From: Ephemerocybe angulata | Taxonomy: Eukaryota > Basidiomycota > Agaricomycetes > Agaricales > Psathyrellaceae | Assembly: GCA_013368325.1 (NCBI GenBank) | Contig: JAACJK010000114.1 | Span: forward strand, 372,001 to 436,000 | DNA length: 64,000 nt | Direction of reading: 5' to 3' | Shown: positions 44,686-58,824 of the stretch, piece after piece | How positions within the stretch are numbered: the stretch's first letter is position 1 | Layout of the letters: each line of letters begins with the position of its first letter | Program-made: the position numbers and the translations under genes | The notes under the pieces: generated by a model | Told to the model about the DNA's origin: nothing | Database searches by the model: none | Seen by the model: the letters and a program-made list of their open reading frames with translations, nothing else

Positions 44686-46538
44686 ATACTGTAGTAGCGT
44701 CCGACCCTAGCGTCTTATTACTGTACTCCAATCACTCGATGTATCCCAAGTCTATGTTAATAGGGCCTCATTGTGTCTGCTTTCGGTCCCCAATTAGTAT
44801 GGCTTTCAGTGGGCAAGTTTCACAAACATTGGGCGTCTATTTAACCGCTGCCTCGTTGACAGCAGCTTTGTTTTGAACTCAATTCTTAAGTCGTCGCGTT
44901 CAATTTAGTTGCTTGTGTAAATCTACTCAGCTTATTGGTACGATTTGAGTACCGCGGCGTACAGAGGTAATACAACGAAGCGATGGTCTCCGGAGCCCGT
45001 ATGCCGATGCTGGATTGATTCTTCGCGACCCTCACCTCTTCCCTCGATAGTATGGGGGATCATCAATAATCTTCCTCCACAGAAAGGTATAGTAGCTCCT
45101 AGAGGTGAGAGGAGGGAGGTTAGAAGGAGAGGTAGTAGTGTACTTCCCTACTCGGGGTGTCAACATGGTTTCGGACGCAGAACTTACTGCACGCGCGTCA
45201 CCAGCTTCTGCCAGTGACTAAAATTGACGAGGAAGCGGTCTTTTAGACTAAGGGTCCTGCGTAGAGCTCTACAACTATCAAGATTATACCGTCTAACTGC
45301 TCTTATCCTGGATGTCCAGCATTGAAGTCAATTATGGCGGCCCTAAAAGGGGATCGATCTGATCGCACTGGTCAGCGCGATCAGACCTGTTGCTGGCGCT
45401 GCTTCGCAAGCTTTCTCCTGGTCGTCCACATACACAATCCCAGCTCACTTTATCTGCCCCGATACCTCGTCTCCCTTCTGGATTCAGGGCGATCACGAAC
45501 CAATACCTGTCGTGTAACTGCTGGTGAGCCTCATGACTCTATCTGCATCGTGCCCATGGCTGACAACACACACACTGGCTCGTCATCTATCTCCAGATGT
45601 TGAAGGAGGGTGCGAGCTCGCTAGCTCAAATGCTCAGGCACCTCAAATTCCGCAGAATAATCCTTATATCCTTTTCTTGACCCATTGTGACCTGTTGGAA
45701 GTTCGTCGTGACCGACCGGCACTCTTCGCCGAGCTTATGGCAAACCCTTCAAGATTCGACCTGCCTCGTGTTGTGCTCAGATCATCCAAGGACTCACTTA
45801 CTCGGAGCTCGAGCCGTCCCATCCAAAGTGTCCCAGGCGACCTCCAAGTATTCTCTTAGCTCAGGCTGCATCGACTAAAGTGTTCGCGTTCATGTCTGGA
45901 AAGGGAGGAACGGGAAAACTTTCTGGGGAGGGTGGATCGTCAGAGCGGTGAGTTCTGGCTCTGGACTGATTGAAATCTTCCCCTTTCTACCCCACAACGC
46001 CTCCTGCTTGCCGTTTATCCGACTGTGGGTAAATCGCCTCCCTCTGCTCTGCTCCATGGAGGCATAGTCGCCACCACTCTTCATCTGCGGATACTCAACT
46101 GCCAAGTTTCCGGGTTTATCCAGTTGGAGAGGTGAGGCCAGGTACAGCCTCAGACTACAGCCCTCATCGTTCGGTTCCCTTCGTCGCGGAGCGATCGACA
46201 TGCGCTACGCCTTGTCAAGTTCATGGTCTTCATTGCACAGGCACATGACAGCATCGGAACCGTATGGCAAGCGAGTTTGCTCAATGCTGTTATCATGTGC
46301 ACTACCCATCGGTTACGCCGCCATCTACTCGTCAATTTGGTTCCTCATGCGGTATTACTTCATTCCCCAATCATCCGTGTCTTCACCTTGCCCGAATTTC
46401 GTCTTCACTGCTCTCATACCGCTAACCGAAGTGACAGTTTACCAGTTAGAACCCCCAAAAAAACTAATGCTACACACAGGAGATAACAATACATTCATAC
46501 AGAGTTAGAATCTTCTACCGACTGTTCTCTCGGTCATG
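44686..46538. other. intergenic, no gene recognised
   Basis: Short frames exist but none shows a family pattern or joins into a plausible exon chain. Intergenic between convergent kinase B and the AONS-like gene. Confidence 0.35.
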
Positions 46539-48009
46539 CTAAAGCCTCGCTTGCACGGTCTGGCTCGCCTGGTGCAACGCCCACCGTCGCAGGATCTTTA
46601 CGAAATCTCGGATTTCTCCTTCCGTGTTCTTGCCGTGAATGACAGCGCGGACGCGATCCGTGCCTTTTGGAACACCAGGATACACGATGGCATGCGCTCC
46701 ATAGCCGTACTTGGTGAGCCAGTGCTGCAGGGACACCGCCCGCATGGTGTGCAGTGGAAATACCGGCGAGATCAGGCCTCGCGAGTGCAGGTTCTTCGTG
46801 TCCGGGTTGAGGAGCGAAAGGACGTCCCGAGGAATGTCGCGAGTGGCTTCATTGAAGAGCTTCCAGAAGAGCCACGAGTTATCCGCGACCTTGCACCTGA
46901 GCTGATAGCGACCCATGGTGAGCGTCTATTCGGCTTTCGTGACACAGAGCAAGTAACCATACCTCATCAGCTTCCGGAGTTTGCATCACTTCGAAGCAAA
47001 ATTTGATCCCGACCACGTCGACGTGTGGAAGGGACGTGGCGTACAGCCATGACCTTGCGTAGTTCGAGAGATATTGATAGATCAGGGGGGTCGTTGTCAG
47101 GACGCCTATTCCAGACCGTAAGTGAGCGCCTGACCGTATAAGCGAATGCAAACGCATGTACTTACCCCCAATGAAGTTGACAGCCTTCGTCAAAGGAAAG
47201 ATAACAGAGTGCACGCGCTTCTCGAGACCCCATTCTCGGAGAAGACCTTTACCTCCAGGCCCGAAGAGGCCGATGGAGTGCGCTTCGTCGACGGCGATGT
47301 GGGCAGACTGCGGTGGGACGTACTTCTCGACGAGGTCGATGATCTCCTCCATGGGTGCGAAGTCGCCGTCCATGGAGTAGACTGACTCGAGGACGATGAA
47401 GAGAGTTGAAGTGCCGTCTGCTATCTTGGGGTATTGCTGCAGTATTTGCTTGATCTTGCTCTCGAGATCTTTCAACGAGTTGTGGACGAAGCCGAACGCC
47501 TGGTTCGCTGCCCGGCTGATACGGATGCCGTCGTGCATCGACGCGTGGATGTATTCGTCGTAGAGGATAACGTCACCGGGTTGTGGTGCATAGCCGAAGA
47601 AGGTGAGGTTTGCCATGTAGCCACCATTAAAGATCATGGCCTGCTCGACGTCGAATTGCTGGCTGAAGTACCTCTCGAGAGAGACATGTTGGGGAGTCGT
47701 GCCGGCGATTGCACGAGTGCCGGTTGAGCCGAGGAGGAGAGGTTCGTTTGCGAGTGTGTCAAGGAATTGCTGGCGGATGTGAGGGAGACGGTTTACAGAG
47801 AGGTAGTCGTTGGAAAAGAAATCTCCTGCATGGTCAGGGAATACGATGTCCCCATCGAACCGGGGTAGATTGGCATCTCTGCGGCCATTCATGCTTGCCA
47901 CCATGGCAGTCTCGAGGGCGGTGAGGGGTGGTAGAGAGGCCGGCATGGTAGGTAGAGAAGAGGGTGGTGATGGTGGGCCGTAACTTTTTGAGGAAGGCTT
48001 AATGCTCAT
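46539..48009 (-). CDS. PLP-dependent alpha-oxoamine synthase, AONS/KAPA synthase-like (457 aa)
   Basis: Exons 48009-47166, 47105-46963 and 46925-46539, phase-consistent GT-AG introns. Motifs of the alpha-oxoamine synthase group appear in order: NDYLSVNRL, STGTRAIAG, the loop with HASMHDG, VLESVYSMDGD, VDEAHSIGLFGPGG and FPLTKAVNFIGG, in which Lys275 should bind PLP. Near the C-terminus VPKGTDRVRAVIHGKNT matches the conserved substrate-loop region. Such enzymes join an amino acid and an acyl thioester with loss of CO2, as in 8-amino-7-oxononanoate synthesis for biotin, or in sphingoid and secondary-metabolite pathways. No biotin genes are nearby, so the exact substrate is open. An in-frame Met lies further upstream at 48177; I prefer 48009 because the extra residues look non-conserved. 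Confidence 0.85.
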
Positions 48010-49160
48010 GCTCTTATGAAGATCTGACAGGCCGTGATTTCCGAAGTGGTATGGCGTTGGACGAAAATCACTTAACCGGCCGTGATGGTGCATCAACACC
48101 TGTGTCCTGGAATCAGGTTCTTTGATAGTGAAGCGCCCAGGTCTGCCCTCCCTCCCGCAGATTACAGCAGAGTACATCGATATCCTAGTTTCACAAATAT
48201 GCAGGCGGTCTTCATCTCTTCAGTATAGTAACGATTGGTATTAGGCTTCACTAAGATGTATACCTTCAAAACGCAGCATGATGTCGCACATGTATCCAAA
48301 ACGGAGCCGCACAAGAGCCGCAACGGATCTGTACAAACTGAGTTGTCGTAATTATAGAACGCGGAATGTCGGTGAATTCCTTATCACCCCACACCTTGCT
48401 TCTGTTTGCATCGTGGCTGGCAGCTCAATGCTTTTTGCCATATTTATGATATCTGCCTTGGACCCACTGTGCTGAACCGAGTACTCTCCAACCTGCTGAC
48501 CCATATTATCACCAATTTCATTGTGCGCGATTGTGGCTGAGCTACAAAAGCGATGTCGGCCACCGAGGCATACCGACATTTGTCATGCTCAGGCAATCAG
48601 GCTCACCACTTGGAAGACCATGACTTTTGATGGGTAATAGGCGCAGCGTATGCTCTCTCATCATCATGATAGAAGTGGAAGCTGCGGGGTCAACGCAGGT
48701 CAGACTAGATGGAAGGTCCTTGGGAACTGTGTTTTGGAAGAGATGGAAGCATAACGCTGACCTTCACCCCCGAGTATGTTAGGTTCTCGAGTTTCAATCA
48801 AAGCCACTTTGAGAGGGAAGATTGGAGCCAACGCTTCCTCGACACTCCATGGATATCGTGGATAACGGCTGGAGACATAAATTGATTTTGATCAACGAGC
48901 GTCAATCAATCTCTGGCAGGGACGGAGGCACTGCTCCGTGCAGGGCCGTGCGGGCTCGGCGTTCAACTGGATCTTCTGCAATGTTTAGTGGGCACACTTG
49001 GGTGTCCTTGCAAGGGATTATCTGTTTGTGGGGTTGTAGAAGTGCCGTACGGGGCGCCCACTTGTCCCTCCATTCACGGGATCGATATTGTGATGTCACT
49101 TCCCTGCTGAGCTCGTTTTCGCAAGTATGTAGTATTAAAATTCGCTACAGGGTGGCTTCA
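48010..49160. other. upstream of the AONS-like gene, no gene recognised
   Basis: No supported coding exon or RNA gene. Confidence 0.35.
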
Positions 49161-49169
49161 GCCAAAAAG

Positions 49170-50012
49170 CCCGGGAAACCAGATGCGCGACTCACGACTC
49201 ACGACTTCGGCAGGGGGAATCAAATTTGTCAGCCATGCCAGGAGGCGCAGGGTTCGACTCGCAGGGGTTGCACGTCCTTCACGCACCCCTTTGGTAGGAT
49301 AGAACCGTACCTCTTCGCAATTCGTAGCCATGGCCATGGCGCGAATAAGATAGTTATTTATTTGTGCTGGTTTTTGATGCATTCTTGGATTTTCCCCTGT
49401 AAAGTGCTAATCAATCATTCACAACAGACACGGCGGCGAGGGTCTCTTTTATTGAATATCTGTTCACCATCACCAACAGCTTAGAGAGCATACATGAAGA
49501 GACCAAGTATGACATGATCTCAACTACAAGTCCAGCCTGACCGGAATTTCCCAGCCGCCTAAGTGCGAGGAGGTCACCCCAAACCCGATCAATTGCAATG
49601 GCAGGCGGGACACAGGCTTCGCGAGTCCTCTCAAAATATGGCACAGAAAATAGCATAAGTACTCAAGCTCAGATGTACACTAATTCCCTCCATGGTGACC
49701 TTGAGTTGCCATACAGCCCATACGGCGGCCAGGGTATTAATCATGTACCTGCCGATTCTTCCCTCCTTACCCACCAAAAAATACTGTTCTTCTTCACCGT
49801 CTCGACGCTCAGAGGATGCAGTAGAAGCTACTATTACTCATGAAGCAACCCCAGCGCCAATGCAGCCCTAGATCCCCTATATTCAGCACTACAGTGATTT
49901 GGAGAAACATGCGTTTATTGGAGGATCGCGCGGCCTCTACGTAGGCTCACGACTCATATGATATGAGTCGTGAGTCGTGAGTCGTGAGTCGCGAATCTCA
50001 TTTCCGGGGTGT
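49170..50012. mobile_element. possible inverted-repeat element with ACGACTC heptamers
   Basis: AGATGCGCGACTCACGACTC at 49180 has an inverted partner near 49965-50000 (GAGTCGTGAGTCGCGAATCT). Weaker matching extends outward through CCCGG-AAA. The right end also has a perfect 14 bp stem CTCACGACTCATAT/ATATGAGTCGTGAG at 49946-49974, followed by three GTGAGTC heptamers. No target duplication found and no coding frame. It could be a miniature element or simply inverted heptamer repeats. Confidence 0.45.
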
Positions 50013-53000
50013 CCTCGCTTCAGCTAGGCACAGTAACTATGGATCACCTTTAAATTGAGGAATTTCATCCGGCACTCTGAGAACGCCTGTCGGTAATTCG
50101 TCGACGACGGTAAAGGAGGCTATGGGCGGCCCTTTTGCAGCGCGACTCCATTTGGATCCACTAAGCCACCTTTCAAGCCCTGATCGCTGTATGGCATCCA
50201 TGTTTAACGAACGACCGGTATCAAGGTCTTTAGGACTTATTTCATGAACACTATTATCGGACGAACTCTTGTCAGAGGATTACGGTTTTTGCATGTGCGT
50301 CGTGGATGTTGAGTTTATCTGACTTTCTCCGAGTCTGTTGCAAACAGAACAAGACGATACTTAGTGTTTGTATAGCCGCCCGCAGTGTTAGTCAGTTGTA
50401 AGATGTCAAAAAGTAGATCCCTACGTCAAAGTGGCGTAATATAGAGGTCGTAGCGCATCCCGCAATGGCTCACGACAGCTGGTACATCTGAATCAACCAC
50501 GAGGAAAGCGTCAGAGCGCATGATTTCATCCAACTCTCTCGCAGAGTATTACACCAGTACCGTAGCACCCACATAGCACGGCGCTCGCGCGCGGGCGACT
50601 AGCCCGAACTGAGCGCCTCTTTGTGAAATTCGACAGCTCGAGATCCATCATTGCATATGATGGAAAACAGAGACTGGTGGGCTTCGATTGGGCTTAGGTG
50701 TGGTTAACATCTTCCTATGTGGCCTTACCGTAGAGTCGCGGCGGCTTTTGTTTGTCACTTAGATGAACTTCTGAGGAACGACCGGATTTCGCAAAATCAA
50801 TCCTGATGTTTCTTCGTGATAAATGGGAAGACTAACTTCTCAATCATCGGAAGTATGTTAAGTCAAGATGAGCTCTTATACAGGTCTCCGAGTCCTCTAT
50901 CAGTCCTCCATCTCTGATACCTTCCGTGGAAGGCCTCCGAAGCTTGATAGCTATCGTCCGCAGAGCAAGGAAGATAGTGGTACCCATTCATTTCGCATTG
51001 GTTTCGTGTTTGAGGAAGATTTCCAAAGCATAACGTGTATTTGGTGAAGCCACACTCACACAGCCGAGACACCCGAAGATACTTACACAGGAATGAGTCC
51101 AAAGACTCGTGCGCTGACCTGCGGAGTATCAACAGCTTTGCTACCAGGTCCTTTGATTCTTAGCCATAGAGGTCGACTGTGCTTCAACGTACACAGGTGG
51201 TAGGTGACAGGTGATATTGAAATGCATAAGTCCTCCACAGATTCACGAGACAGGTACTGTTGGGTACGAGAATAATTAGTATATGTACCCAAAATTCAGC
51301 GGCCATTAACCCCCACAGTTTCCTTCTCAAGAGCGCAGGTATCGATTCCCTGAATATCTCATCTTCATTCCTCGCTCAATGGACGTCTGCCGAGCTAAAA
51401 CACCACGAAGTTTACAGCCCCTTCTTTGAAGCACTTCCATCCCTGAGCATATTGCAAAATGAGCGTCCATATCCTAGCACCAGATTCACACTCGGCCTCC
51501 ATCAAGCGCCTTCCCAACTACATGCATAGCCCCTCCATGTCATTGTCCCCGAAGACGACTATTTCACGTGGCGAAGCGGGATCAGTGCGCCCTTAACTTA
51601 GCGCCCGAGAGTCCAAGAGTAGCCAAGAGTCTACTAGTGACGAGAGCCAATCAGGAGGGCGGGATCTGATCGGAGGCCCAGAACGCAGGCGCCCTGGGCG
51701 CCTGATACGATCAAGGCTCGAATTCAGAGGATACCAGTCAGGGATTAAGATCAGATTTGGAAGTGGAAGGAAGAGAGGAAGAGGGGTGCTTCGACTTGTG
51801 TATGAAAGTATGTAGCTGATGAGGTGAGGTGCTTGGCGTGTGGAGGTCACGCAGTTGATAGGTGTGGGTGTGGGTGTGTGCGATCGATACTTGGAAGTGA
51901 AGATGTATAAGTTCATGAAGAAATCTGGGAAGGGTGTTGGGCAGCACATCAATAATTCTTCCAACGGCTGCTGGAAGGCTCTAATATCAGCATGACCCCT
52001 GCCTTCCTCTAGAACTTAAGACGTCCATTCCTTCCCCAGAAATCGAAATACGCGCCCTACCCTTCCCTTCCATCTCCTGAACCATAATCCACGGCACCCG
52101 CGCCTTCACCCACCCCTCACACACCCTCACTCTACATTCCCATCCCATCCCCGCATCCGAGTTGAATAATGGAAGGTCGCGTGGTAAAAAGGCACAGGGC
52201 ACAATGGTCTGAGATAATATTCGATTGTTTGAGAACTTGAATCGCGTTGGCGCTCCCACAAGAGACGCGACCGACCTCTCTAAATCCCATGGGACCGTAT
52301 GCGCTGGGAATTTCGAGCGAGGTTTTGCCGCTCAAATTGCATTAGGGAGTCGCCAATTCCACCCTAAGCCACCCATCCCTTCCCCGATCTACCAGCAGAT
52401 GATGCCAGTCAGAGGAACGGCAGCACTTTCGATTGTGAAGCAGGTAGTAAGTAATATAAGTTGAGGTGTATATTATGTATAGTGAAGGGTTCGGACGGTT
52501 TAACATCGGGAAACGGGACGGCCGCCTCTGGTACTTAGAACACCGAAAGTGAGATGAAGCAGGACATGTTATCATCGGCGAACGGAAGCACCTTGAGATG
52601 AACGAGCGATCGAGCGATTGAACGTGGGCGACTGAGGCCGGACAGAGAAGTAAGTTCATGAAACTTAACGGCTCCGACTTCCGCGTGCAAGAATAACTGA
52701 CACCGTGGGCAGACAGACATCCATGCCTCCTCGTTAAATTCACACTGGGCATACATACTAAGTAAGTCGACGCGCCCATCGGGGAGTGAGTGAGTATATC
52801 AGATCATCAAGTCGACACCAAACAGACTTTGTCTATCGGCGGGCAAAAAAGCCGTTGTTACTCCGAGCCGTTTATCCTTACTCATGGATGGATGAGCTGT
52901 GATCTCTCTAGGTAACGGCAGTCCAATCTTGCGCAGCGGCTGAGCTCTAACTGGGTGATTTAAATAACGAGTGGACTTCATGGTGGAAGACGGTTCTCCT

Positions 53001-55563
53001 CATGTCAAGCACATCAAGCATGGTACTCAGTGCCGTCATACTTACTGACTTGGGTTAAACGCCGAATCAAATCGACGGGTTCTTTAGATCACCAGCGTGT
53101 GTGTAATGTCCGTTTCGTCCAGAAATGCGGAGTCGGAAGACCCCAGGTGTTCTAAGTCTGTATTCCTAGGCTTATTCCTATTCCAATTTGTATTTCTAAT
53201 TCGAGTCCTCTGGTGTACGTACGTATTCCGACGTGGATGTTCTCAAGAGAGAGAGAGGGACTCCAGAGGGAGAGGAAGAGGGAGGTGTACTTCCTTCTCT
53301 GGGGGAACGAAGTTCATCTTCACGGTATGTTCGGTGGGTCGACGCAAATGAATGAAGGCACTGTAGACGGATATGTACACTCGAGTTCCAGCAGCGTCGA
53401 CGGAAGGGTTCGATTGAATCTCGACTCTGATTGATGAAGTGGTTGGTTCTCCGAGGCTCGTGTATCGATGATCTTGAATCATGAAAGTTCTTGGGACATC
53501 GATCCCTCTCAAGTGTATATGGGTGTACTCACCTTGAATGAAATCAAGCCGTACCATCATACCCACCCTTCTTCCAATCATACGGTATACCACACTAGAA
53601 GGCATAAATGTGTTTCTGAACTCGGTTCTAGAGCAGCCAACCACCGTCAGGATAATCAATCGTACTTCTAGTTCCAGATTACTTGGACGGGCGGTCAGGC
53701 AGGCAGGCGGACAAAAGAACGGGTTGAGAATAAGAAGAAGACGTATACGGATGGACGGTCGGCCATTCCGGTTTGTGCGTGCGATAACAAAGCGACGAAA
53801 AGAGAAATGGGAACTCCCTATCCTCCTCCTCCAGAACGCGTCTGCTGAAACGTCTCCCACATACTTTACTTTCCCATAGAAGATATTTACTGACATAGGG
53901 AGCCGGAATGCCATACTTACACACATTTACCTACGTGCGTGCACCCATGCCCATCAGCGATGACGATACTTGCGATACTTGCGGTAGATCCATCGGAGCG
54001 CCCAAACCTCTTTGTCGGACGGATAGGGCATCAGGCAGCGACCGACCGACCTTCCGAGCGTCGTGTGGTCGAGCCCTTTGTGCAGTGCTAGGCATTGACA
54101 GGGTCCTTTGGGGAGGGTTCGGGAGGACAAAGGGAGGGGATCCGTGATAGGAGTACGGGCATGAGGCGCGTAAATGGCGCTAGCGCTTAGAGGTCCGGTC
54201 CTTTCTCCGTTCTCGCTACTTCCTCGAGGACGCCGCTCAGGCCAGGAGAGCCCACATGCTCCCACATGCCAGTGTGGAGTAAACGCAAGCGGATCTCGGA
54301 GAATTCGCGCAACGGAGTTGCAAGCACAGGTGTTTGTTATCTCCACGCCCGACCAGGCTGCGAACTTCGAAGGCGCGCTGCTGCTGCTGCGCGTCAAAGA
54401 TTCAGTGCTTGTTTGACAGAGCGTGATGGGTATGTATGACTATGAGCCGCCGTGAGAGAAAGGAATCATGTCAAGCATATGTTCTGATAGTCCCCCTTGC
54501 TATTCACATCAGCGTCGAGCAGCTGAAACGTTTTGTCGTCCGTACGACACCGATGGATTAGGCGTACCGCAGCGAGGTCGACGCGGGGCATGATATGTAT
54601 GTTCTTCCATTGGAAGAAAACATAGGACGGTTCCTTCACAATGGTTGGCATTGGAATGGCCGTCTTGGAGACGTTCGTGAAGGACAGTGATACTTGGTCA
54701 ATATCGAGACATTTTCTGGGAATTCGAGCAAGGCCCAGAGGAGTCCGATGGAATGGAACACAAGCGCAGTGTCGGCATTCGATGCGCAGATGGAGCGGCT
54801 GACAGTGGGTACTCTGTGATATCCGGGTTTAACGGACCAGGCGGGCGAGAGAGCGCAGACAAATCCCAGGAGATGGCGCTCAGTGCCCAGCAGAGTATGG
54901 CTGGCAGTATGTGCTCGACGGAGGCCGCAGCGGTGACAAGGTTTCCTAGGTTTTTGTCGTTGGCGACGGACGCACAAAGGAGTCGGCGAACAAGGAGCCC
55001 GAGAAGGTGGCCGACAAGATATGTCAGGGTCTCAGTAAGACCCAGAGGTCCCGATGGGGATGGGCGTTCACGTGGCAAGGGCAGGAACGACCCACCGTGC
55101 CGGTTCCGTCCCGCGTGGGACGTATGTGCCGAAAGGAGAAACATACAGACTCGTGCTCGACGGTTTGCTCTTGCATGAAGCCCATGCACTCGACCACAAA
55201 GCGCGATTCGAGCTTCATCTTTGCGGTAAGCTTTCTGAATTTTCTGGCTGGGTGTGGGCTCGGGCTGACCGCGGCTGCGTTTTCGCGCGTTTTCAGTGGT
55301 CGTAGAGTCCCCAGAGCGTCGATATTTGAGCAGGATCACGATCCCGGAGCGCGGAAAAAACATCCATCTATATCGTCGTCTGATCTTGAATCGACGAGGG
55401 TTTCGCAAGTACTTCTTACTGGAGTAGCGATCTACCGTGGGCAAGGAAGTTTCCCCTTCCACCTTCAGAAATCCAGAACTCGCGTGGCTTTGGCGACAAA
55501 CACAAGAGGAACACCTCCTGTAAGCGTCCACGCCTGCTTTCTCTCCGTCTTTATTCTATCCAT
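50013..55563. other. 5.5 kb without a convincing gene
   Basis: No exon chain or known motif found on either strand. Small features: a GCGCCTGGGCGCC palindrome-like stretch at 51690, a GT-rich run (GTGTGGGTGTGGGTGTGTG) near 51865, a purine run GAGAGAGAGAG near 53248, and the duplicated GCGATACTTGC at about 53967. The last part (54650-55563) is open over long stretches on both strands and probably includes the promoter and 5' leader of the Zn2Cys6 gene. Confidence 0.35.
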
Positions 55564-55612
55564 CATGGTTGCCAGTGCGAACGGCGGCGACCTCTATTCA
55601 TTCCACACCACC

Positions 55613-58600
55613 ATGAACCACGACGATGGGCCCCAATCGAGCGAGGAAGGTTCTGGCATGCACTCCCCCGTATTATACGGTGCTGCTCCCGGGGACAGTA
55701 GTTGTGAGTGTTGCTATCGTATCCACTTCATATGAGCTTTCCAGTTCTCACCTCCTTCCGTCAATTAAGTCCGGTATCAACATGATCCACTTGACGTTCA
55801 GCCAGCGCCAGCCATCCTTACGACCTCGCCGTACCACGACTACTCGCTCGCCGCCCAGCAGAACCAGATAGTCCTCGACGGGGGCCGCCACCTGCCCTAC
55901 TCCAACACCCACTATCTCCCCCATCCGTCGCCGCCAGGCCACCCGCCGCGGGGCCATCTCGGGCTCGATATTCACAACGACCCCCGCCTCCCAAGCCCTG
56001 CTCAGGCTAGTGGGTCCTCAGTCGACTGGTATGGTAACATTCCGGAGCGACGGTTGCATGGAGGACAGCCCCAGGAACACTCATATCCCCGTCCTGGTGG
56101 GACTTCAGTGGCTATCTCGATGAACCCCGACCATAGACCCCAGGTCGTTGCACCACCAGAACACACAGAACATTCCGCCCCGCCGCCTTCCGCGACTTCG
56201 ACGACGGAACGAAGAAAAGAAACATCGAACGTTGTCATAGCCTGTCGTCAGTGGTAAGCAATTATCTGTTCTTATGGCCTTCATTAGTCCTTTTAACGCA
56301 TGGCTAATCAACCTTTGGCATTCTGTCTCATTTGTCTCCAGCCGTAGTCGCAAAATACGATGCGATTCTACACGTCCCGGCTGCAATAACTGCGCCCGTC
56401 GGAATAATCAATGCGAATACGACGCTGTACCGAAGCGCAGAGGCCCTGACAAGCGGCCTGGTACACGCCAGCGATCATGTAAAAAGCGGCCCCCTCCAGA
56501 CGGTACAAATCCAGCGCCTCCGAAGCGAAAGAAAACCTCATCCGATCGCGCCCAAGAACCTCGTGAATCGTCCCAGCCTCGCGCCAAAGATAACCTGAAC
56601 ATGGCTCAACCCAGCAGTCGCTCCCCCCCTTCCATCCCTCGCGCCTCCGATCGTATGGCTCCCCAGGGATATCCGTACGCGCACCATCCGAACGCGTCTC
56701 CAACTACCGATTTGCGAGTTACGACCGGCCATCCAGATCTCCTAGCTGTGAAGGTACGTTCTTAGACTCGCGTTCCTGAATACGGTTCTCATGTCCGGAC
56801 TATCGCGCAACAGGTCGAGCAATCGCCCACCTACCGGCGGGAGTTGGGTTATGATCAAGGTTCCTACCCCAAATCATCGTTCCCTCGTCAACTGGATGTC
56901 AATTCTTTCCCATCTTTAGGAGCAGTCCCTCGAAACATCAACTTGCAACCGCTGAATGGTGTCCTCGCTGAACAGCTGAATCAGAACTGGGCCCGCCTTT
57001 TGAAAGCGAATCCGTAAGTCGCCCTTCCTCTACCCTTACATTTCCGATGCTGATACATCTCTCAGGGTCCAAGTCATCGTTTCGGAGGTCGCCTTTGTGT
57101 GCGTCGACTTCCTCGGCTCTCGTTCAGCTTCATGCTTACGCGTTTTCTCTAGTGTCGAGGGCACTGGCCACTACCTCTCCTTCATCAACGTCGACTTTTT
57201 GGAGAAGCAGCTGTGGCAAGAGCAGTACCGCTCGATCCACCCCGGGTTCATCTGGGCCGCGCTCGCGCTGGCCAACCTCATGCGATCGAGCAGTGTGGGG
57301 CGAGGCCAGCAGGGTCTTCAGATCGCTCTCGCCTTGTTCCACGAGGCGAAGACGGCTCTTGACATCGCATGGGCCGACGCCACGTACGCGTACGCCGCCT
57401 TGGTATGTAACATCCGCTCCGCTTTTGATCTTCCTACTCACGCTCGCCGTCCACGCCCTATAGATCATCGCGCTCTTCGAGTCGTCTGCCCAGCCCAACT
57501 ACACCCATGATCGGGCGTTGACGGCGCTCGTTGAGCTCGATGACTACATACACCAGATGCAGCTCACGCTCAGCGACCACCACCACCCGGACGTCACCCG
57601 CTACGAAGGCTGCCCGGTCATCTTCTACCCTAGCGATCGGGAGAACCTCGACCCCAGGAAGCCTTGCCCGTGCATCATGGCGTCGCCTGTCGACCTCTAC
57701 AACGGTGCGAACGTTTCGAGGTCGTATACCCCGCGCTGGGACCCTTCGTGGACGGCGGAGCAGATCAAGGCCGAGGAGATTCGCCGTCTCTGTTGGAGTG
57801 CGCTCTCCTTGATCTCGGCCTTCTTGGCGCAGGCTGCGACGGATAATCGTCGTATGCCTCAGTTCCACTTGAGCAATCCTCGTTCGGTGAGTTGCCATCG
57901 TTGCATTCATTCGTATCGTGTACTGACATGCCTTTCAGTACGAGCTTCTCTTCCCTGGAGAAGTGAACGATGCGCTCGAGCCTGCGTTTAACCACTCGGA
58001 TGGGCTGACGACGAAGGAGTCTGTGTGGGCCCTCTACTGTCGAAGCATGTTGCTGTGGAATTTCTGCAACCGGTTCCGCCATCTGCATTCGACGGAGGAC
58101 GAAGGTATCTCGGACGAGCTGGCGGAGGCGCTCTCTGAGGCGCAGACGATCGACGAGTCGCTTGACATGCATAAGTGCAACTTGGATACGCTGCTTATCT
58201 ACACGACGAGGGAGTACACGCACAAGTACGTTGCATTCGACATCATCATATCCTTTTCGCTTACCTGAAACTTGTCTAGCATCCGTGTCGTCGTTACTCA
58301 GGGCATGCGAGTGTATGTCTTCTTTCTTCGTCCTCCTTCGTGCGTCACTGATACCTTCGTTCGTTAGTCTCCAAGGCCTCGATCGCGGCGGGAGGCCCGG
58401 TCTCTTCTTCAAGCGCAAGCAGGCTGAGGAGTGGATCCACCACCAGGAGAAGCTCGTTCGTCAAGTCTTGAATACGCTGAACAACTTGGGCTCCCCCGAC
58501 GGTGTTCAGCTCACCGAGCGCCCCTTCCGAGTCCAATGGTTCATCCACCAGTTGAACACCTGCATTCAACTTTGGGAGTACGAGCGCACTTTGGACGAAG

Positions 58601-58824
58601 CCTTGGATCTTGGCAAGCGTCTCATACAAATCGTCGACACGATGAACTCTTTGTGGGATTGCCAGGGTGAGTATCATACGCCAGTCTTCCGATTCATGCG
58701 CTGATCTCTCTCCTTAGAAAACCGAGCTGAGGCTTCGCACCTCCGCAGCCGCCTCATCGAAGCTTGCCGAGTCACCGGAGTCGAGGGTCCATTCTCGCCC
58801 ACCAGGCAGTCTGGTCGCCTCTGA
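55613..58824 (+). CDS. Zn2Cys6 fungal transcription factor with Fungal_trans middle region (about 860 aa)
   Basis: Exons: 55613-55703, 55806-56253, 56342-56753, 56814-57013, 57066-57402 (probably with a further 54 bp intron at about 57100-57153), 57464-57886, 57939-58225, 58280-58312, 58368-58666 and 58718-58824. The binuclear zinc cluster is C177, C180, C187, C194, C197, C204, followed by the basic linker KRRGPDKRPG, and binds DNA. A Ser/Pro-rich linker leads to a helical region (FINVDFLEKQLW, HPGFIWAALALANL, RRLCWSALSLISAF, WALYCRSMLLWNF) typical of the Fungal_trans middle homology region. An in-frame upstream Met at 55565 is an alternative start. No target pathway is suggested by the neighbours. 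Confidence 0.88.

Noticed and set aside
49200..49262. tRNA suggested by GGTTCGACTC at 49248
   Set aside because: No A box at the right distance and no acceptor pairing.
53243..53926. Minus-strand 227-codon frame
   Set aside because: No family pattern, no splice partner, low-complexity Arg/Ser content; probably chance.
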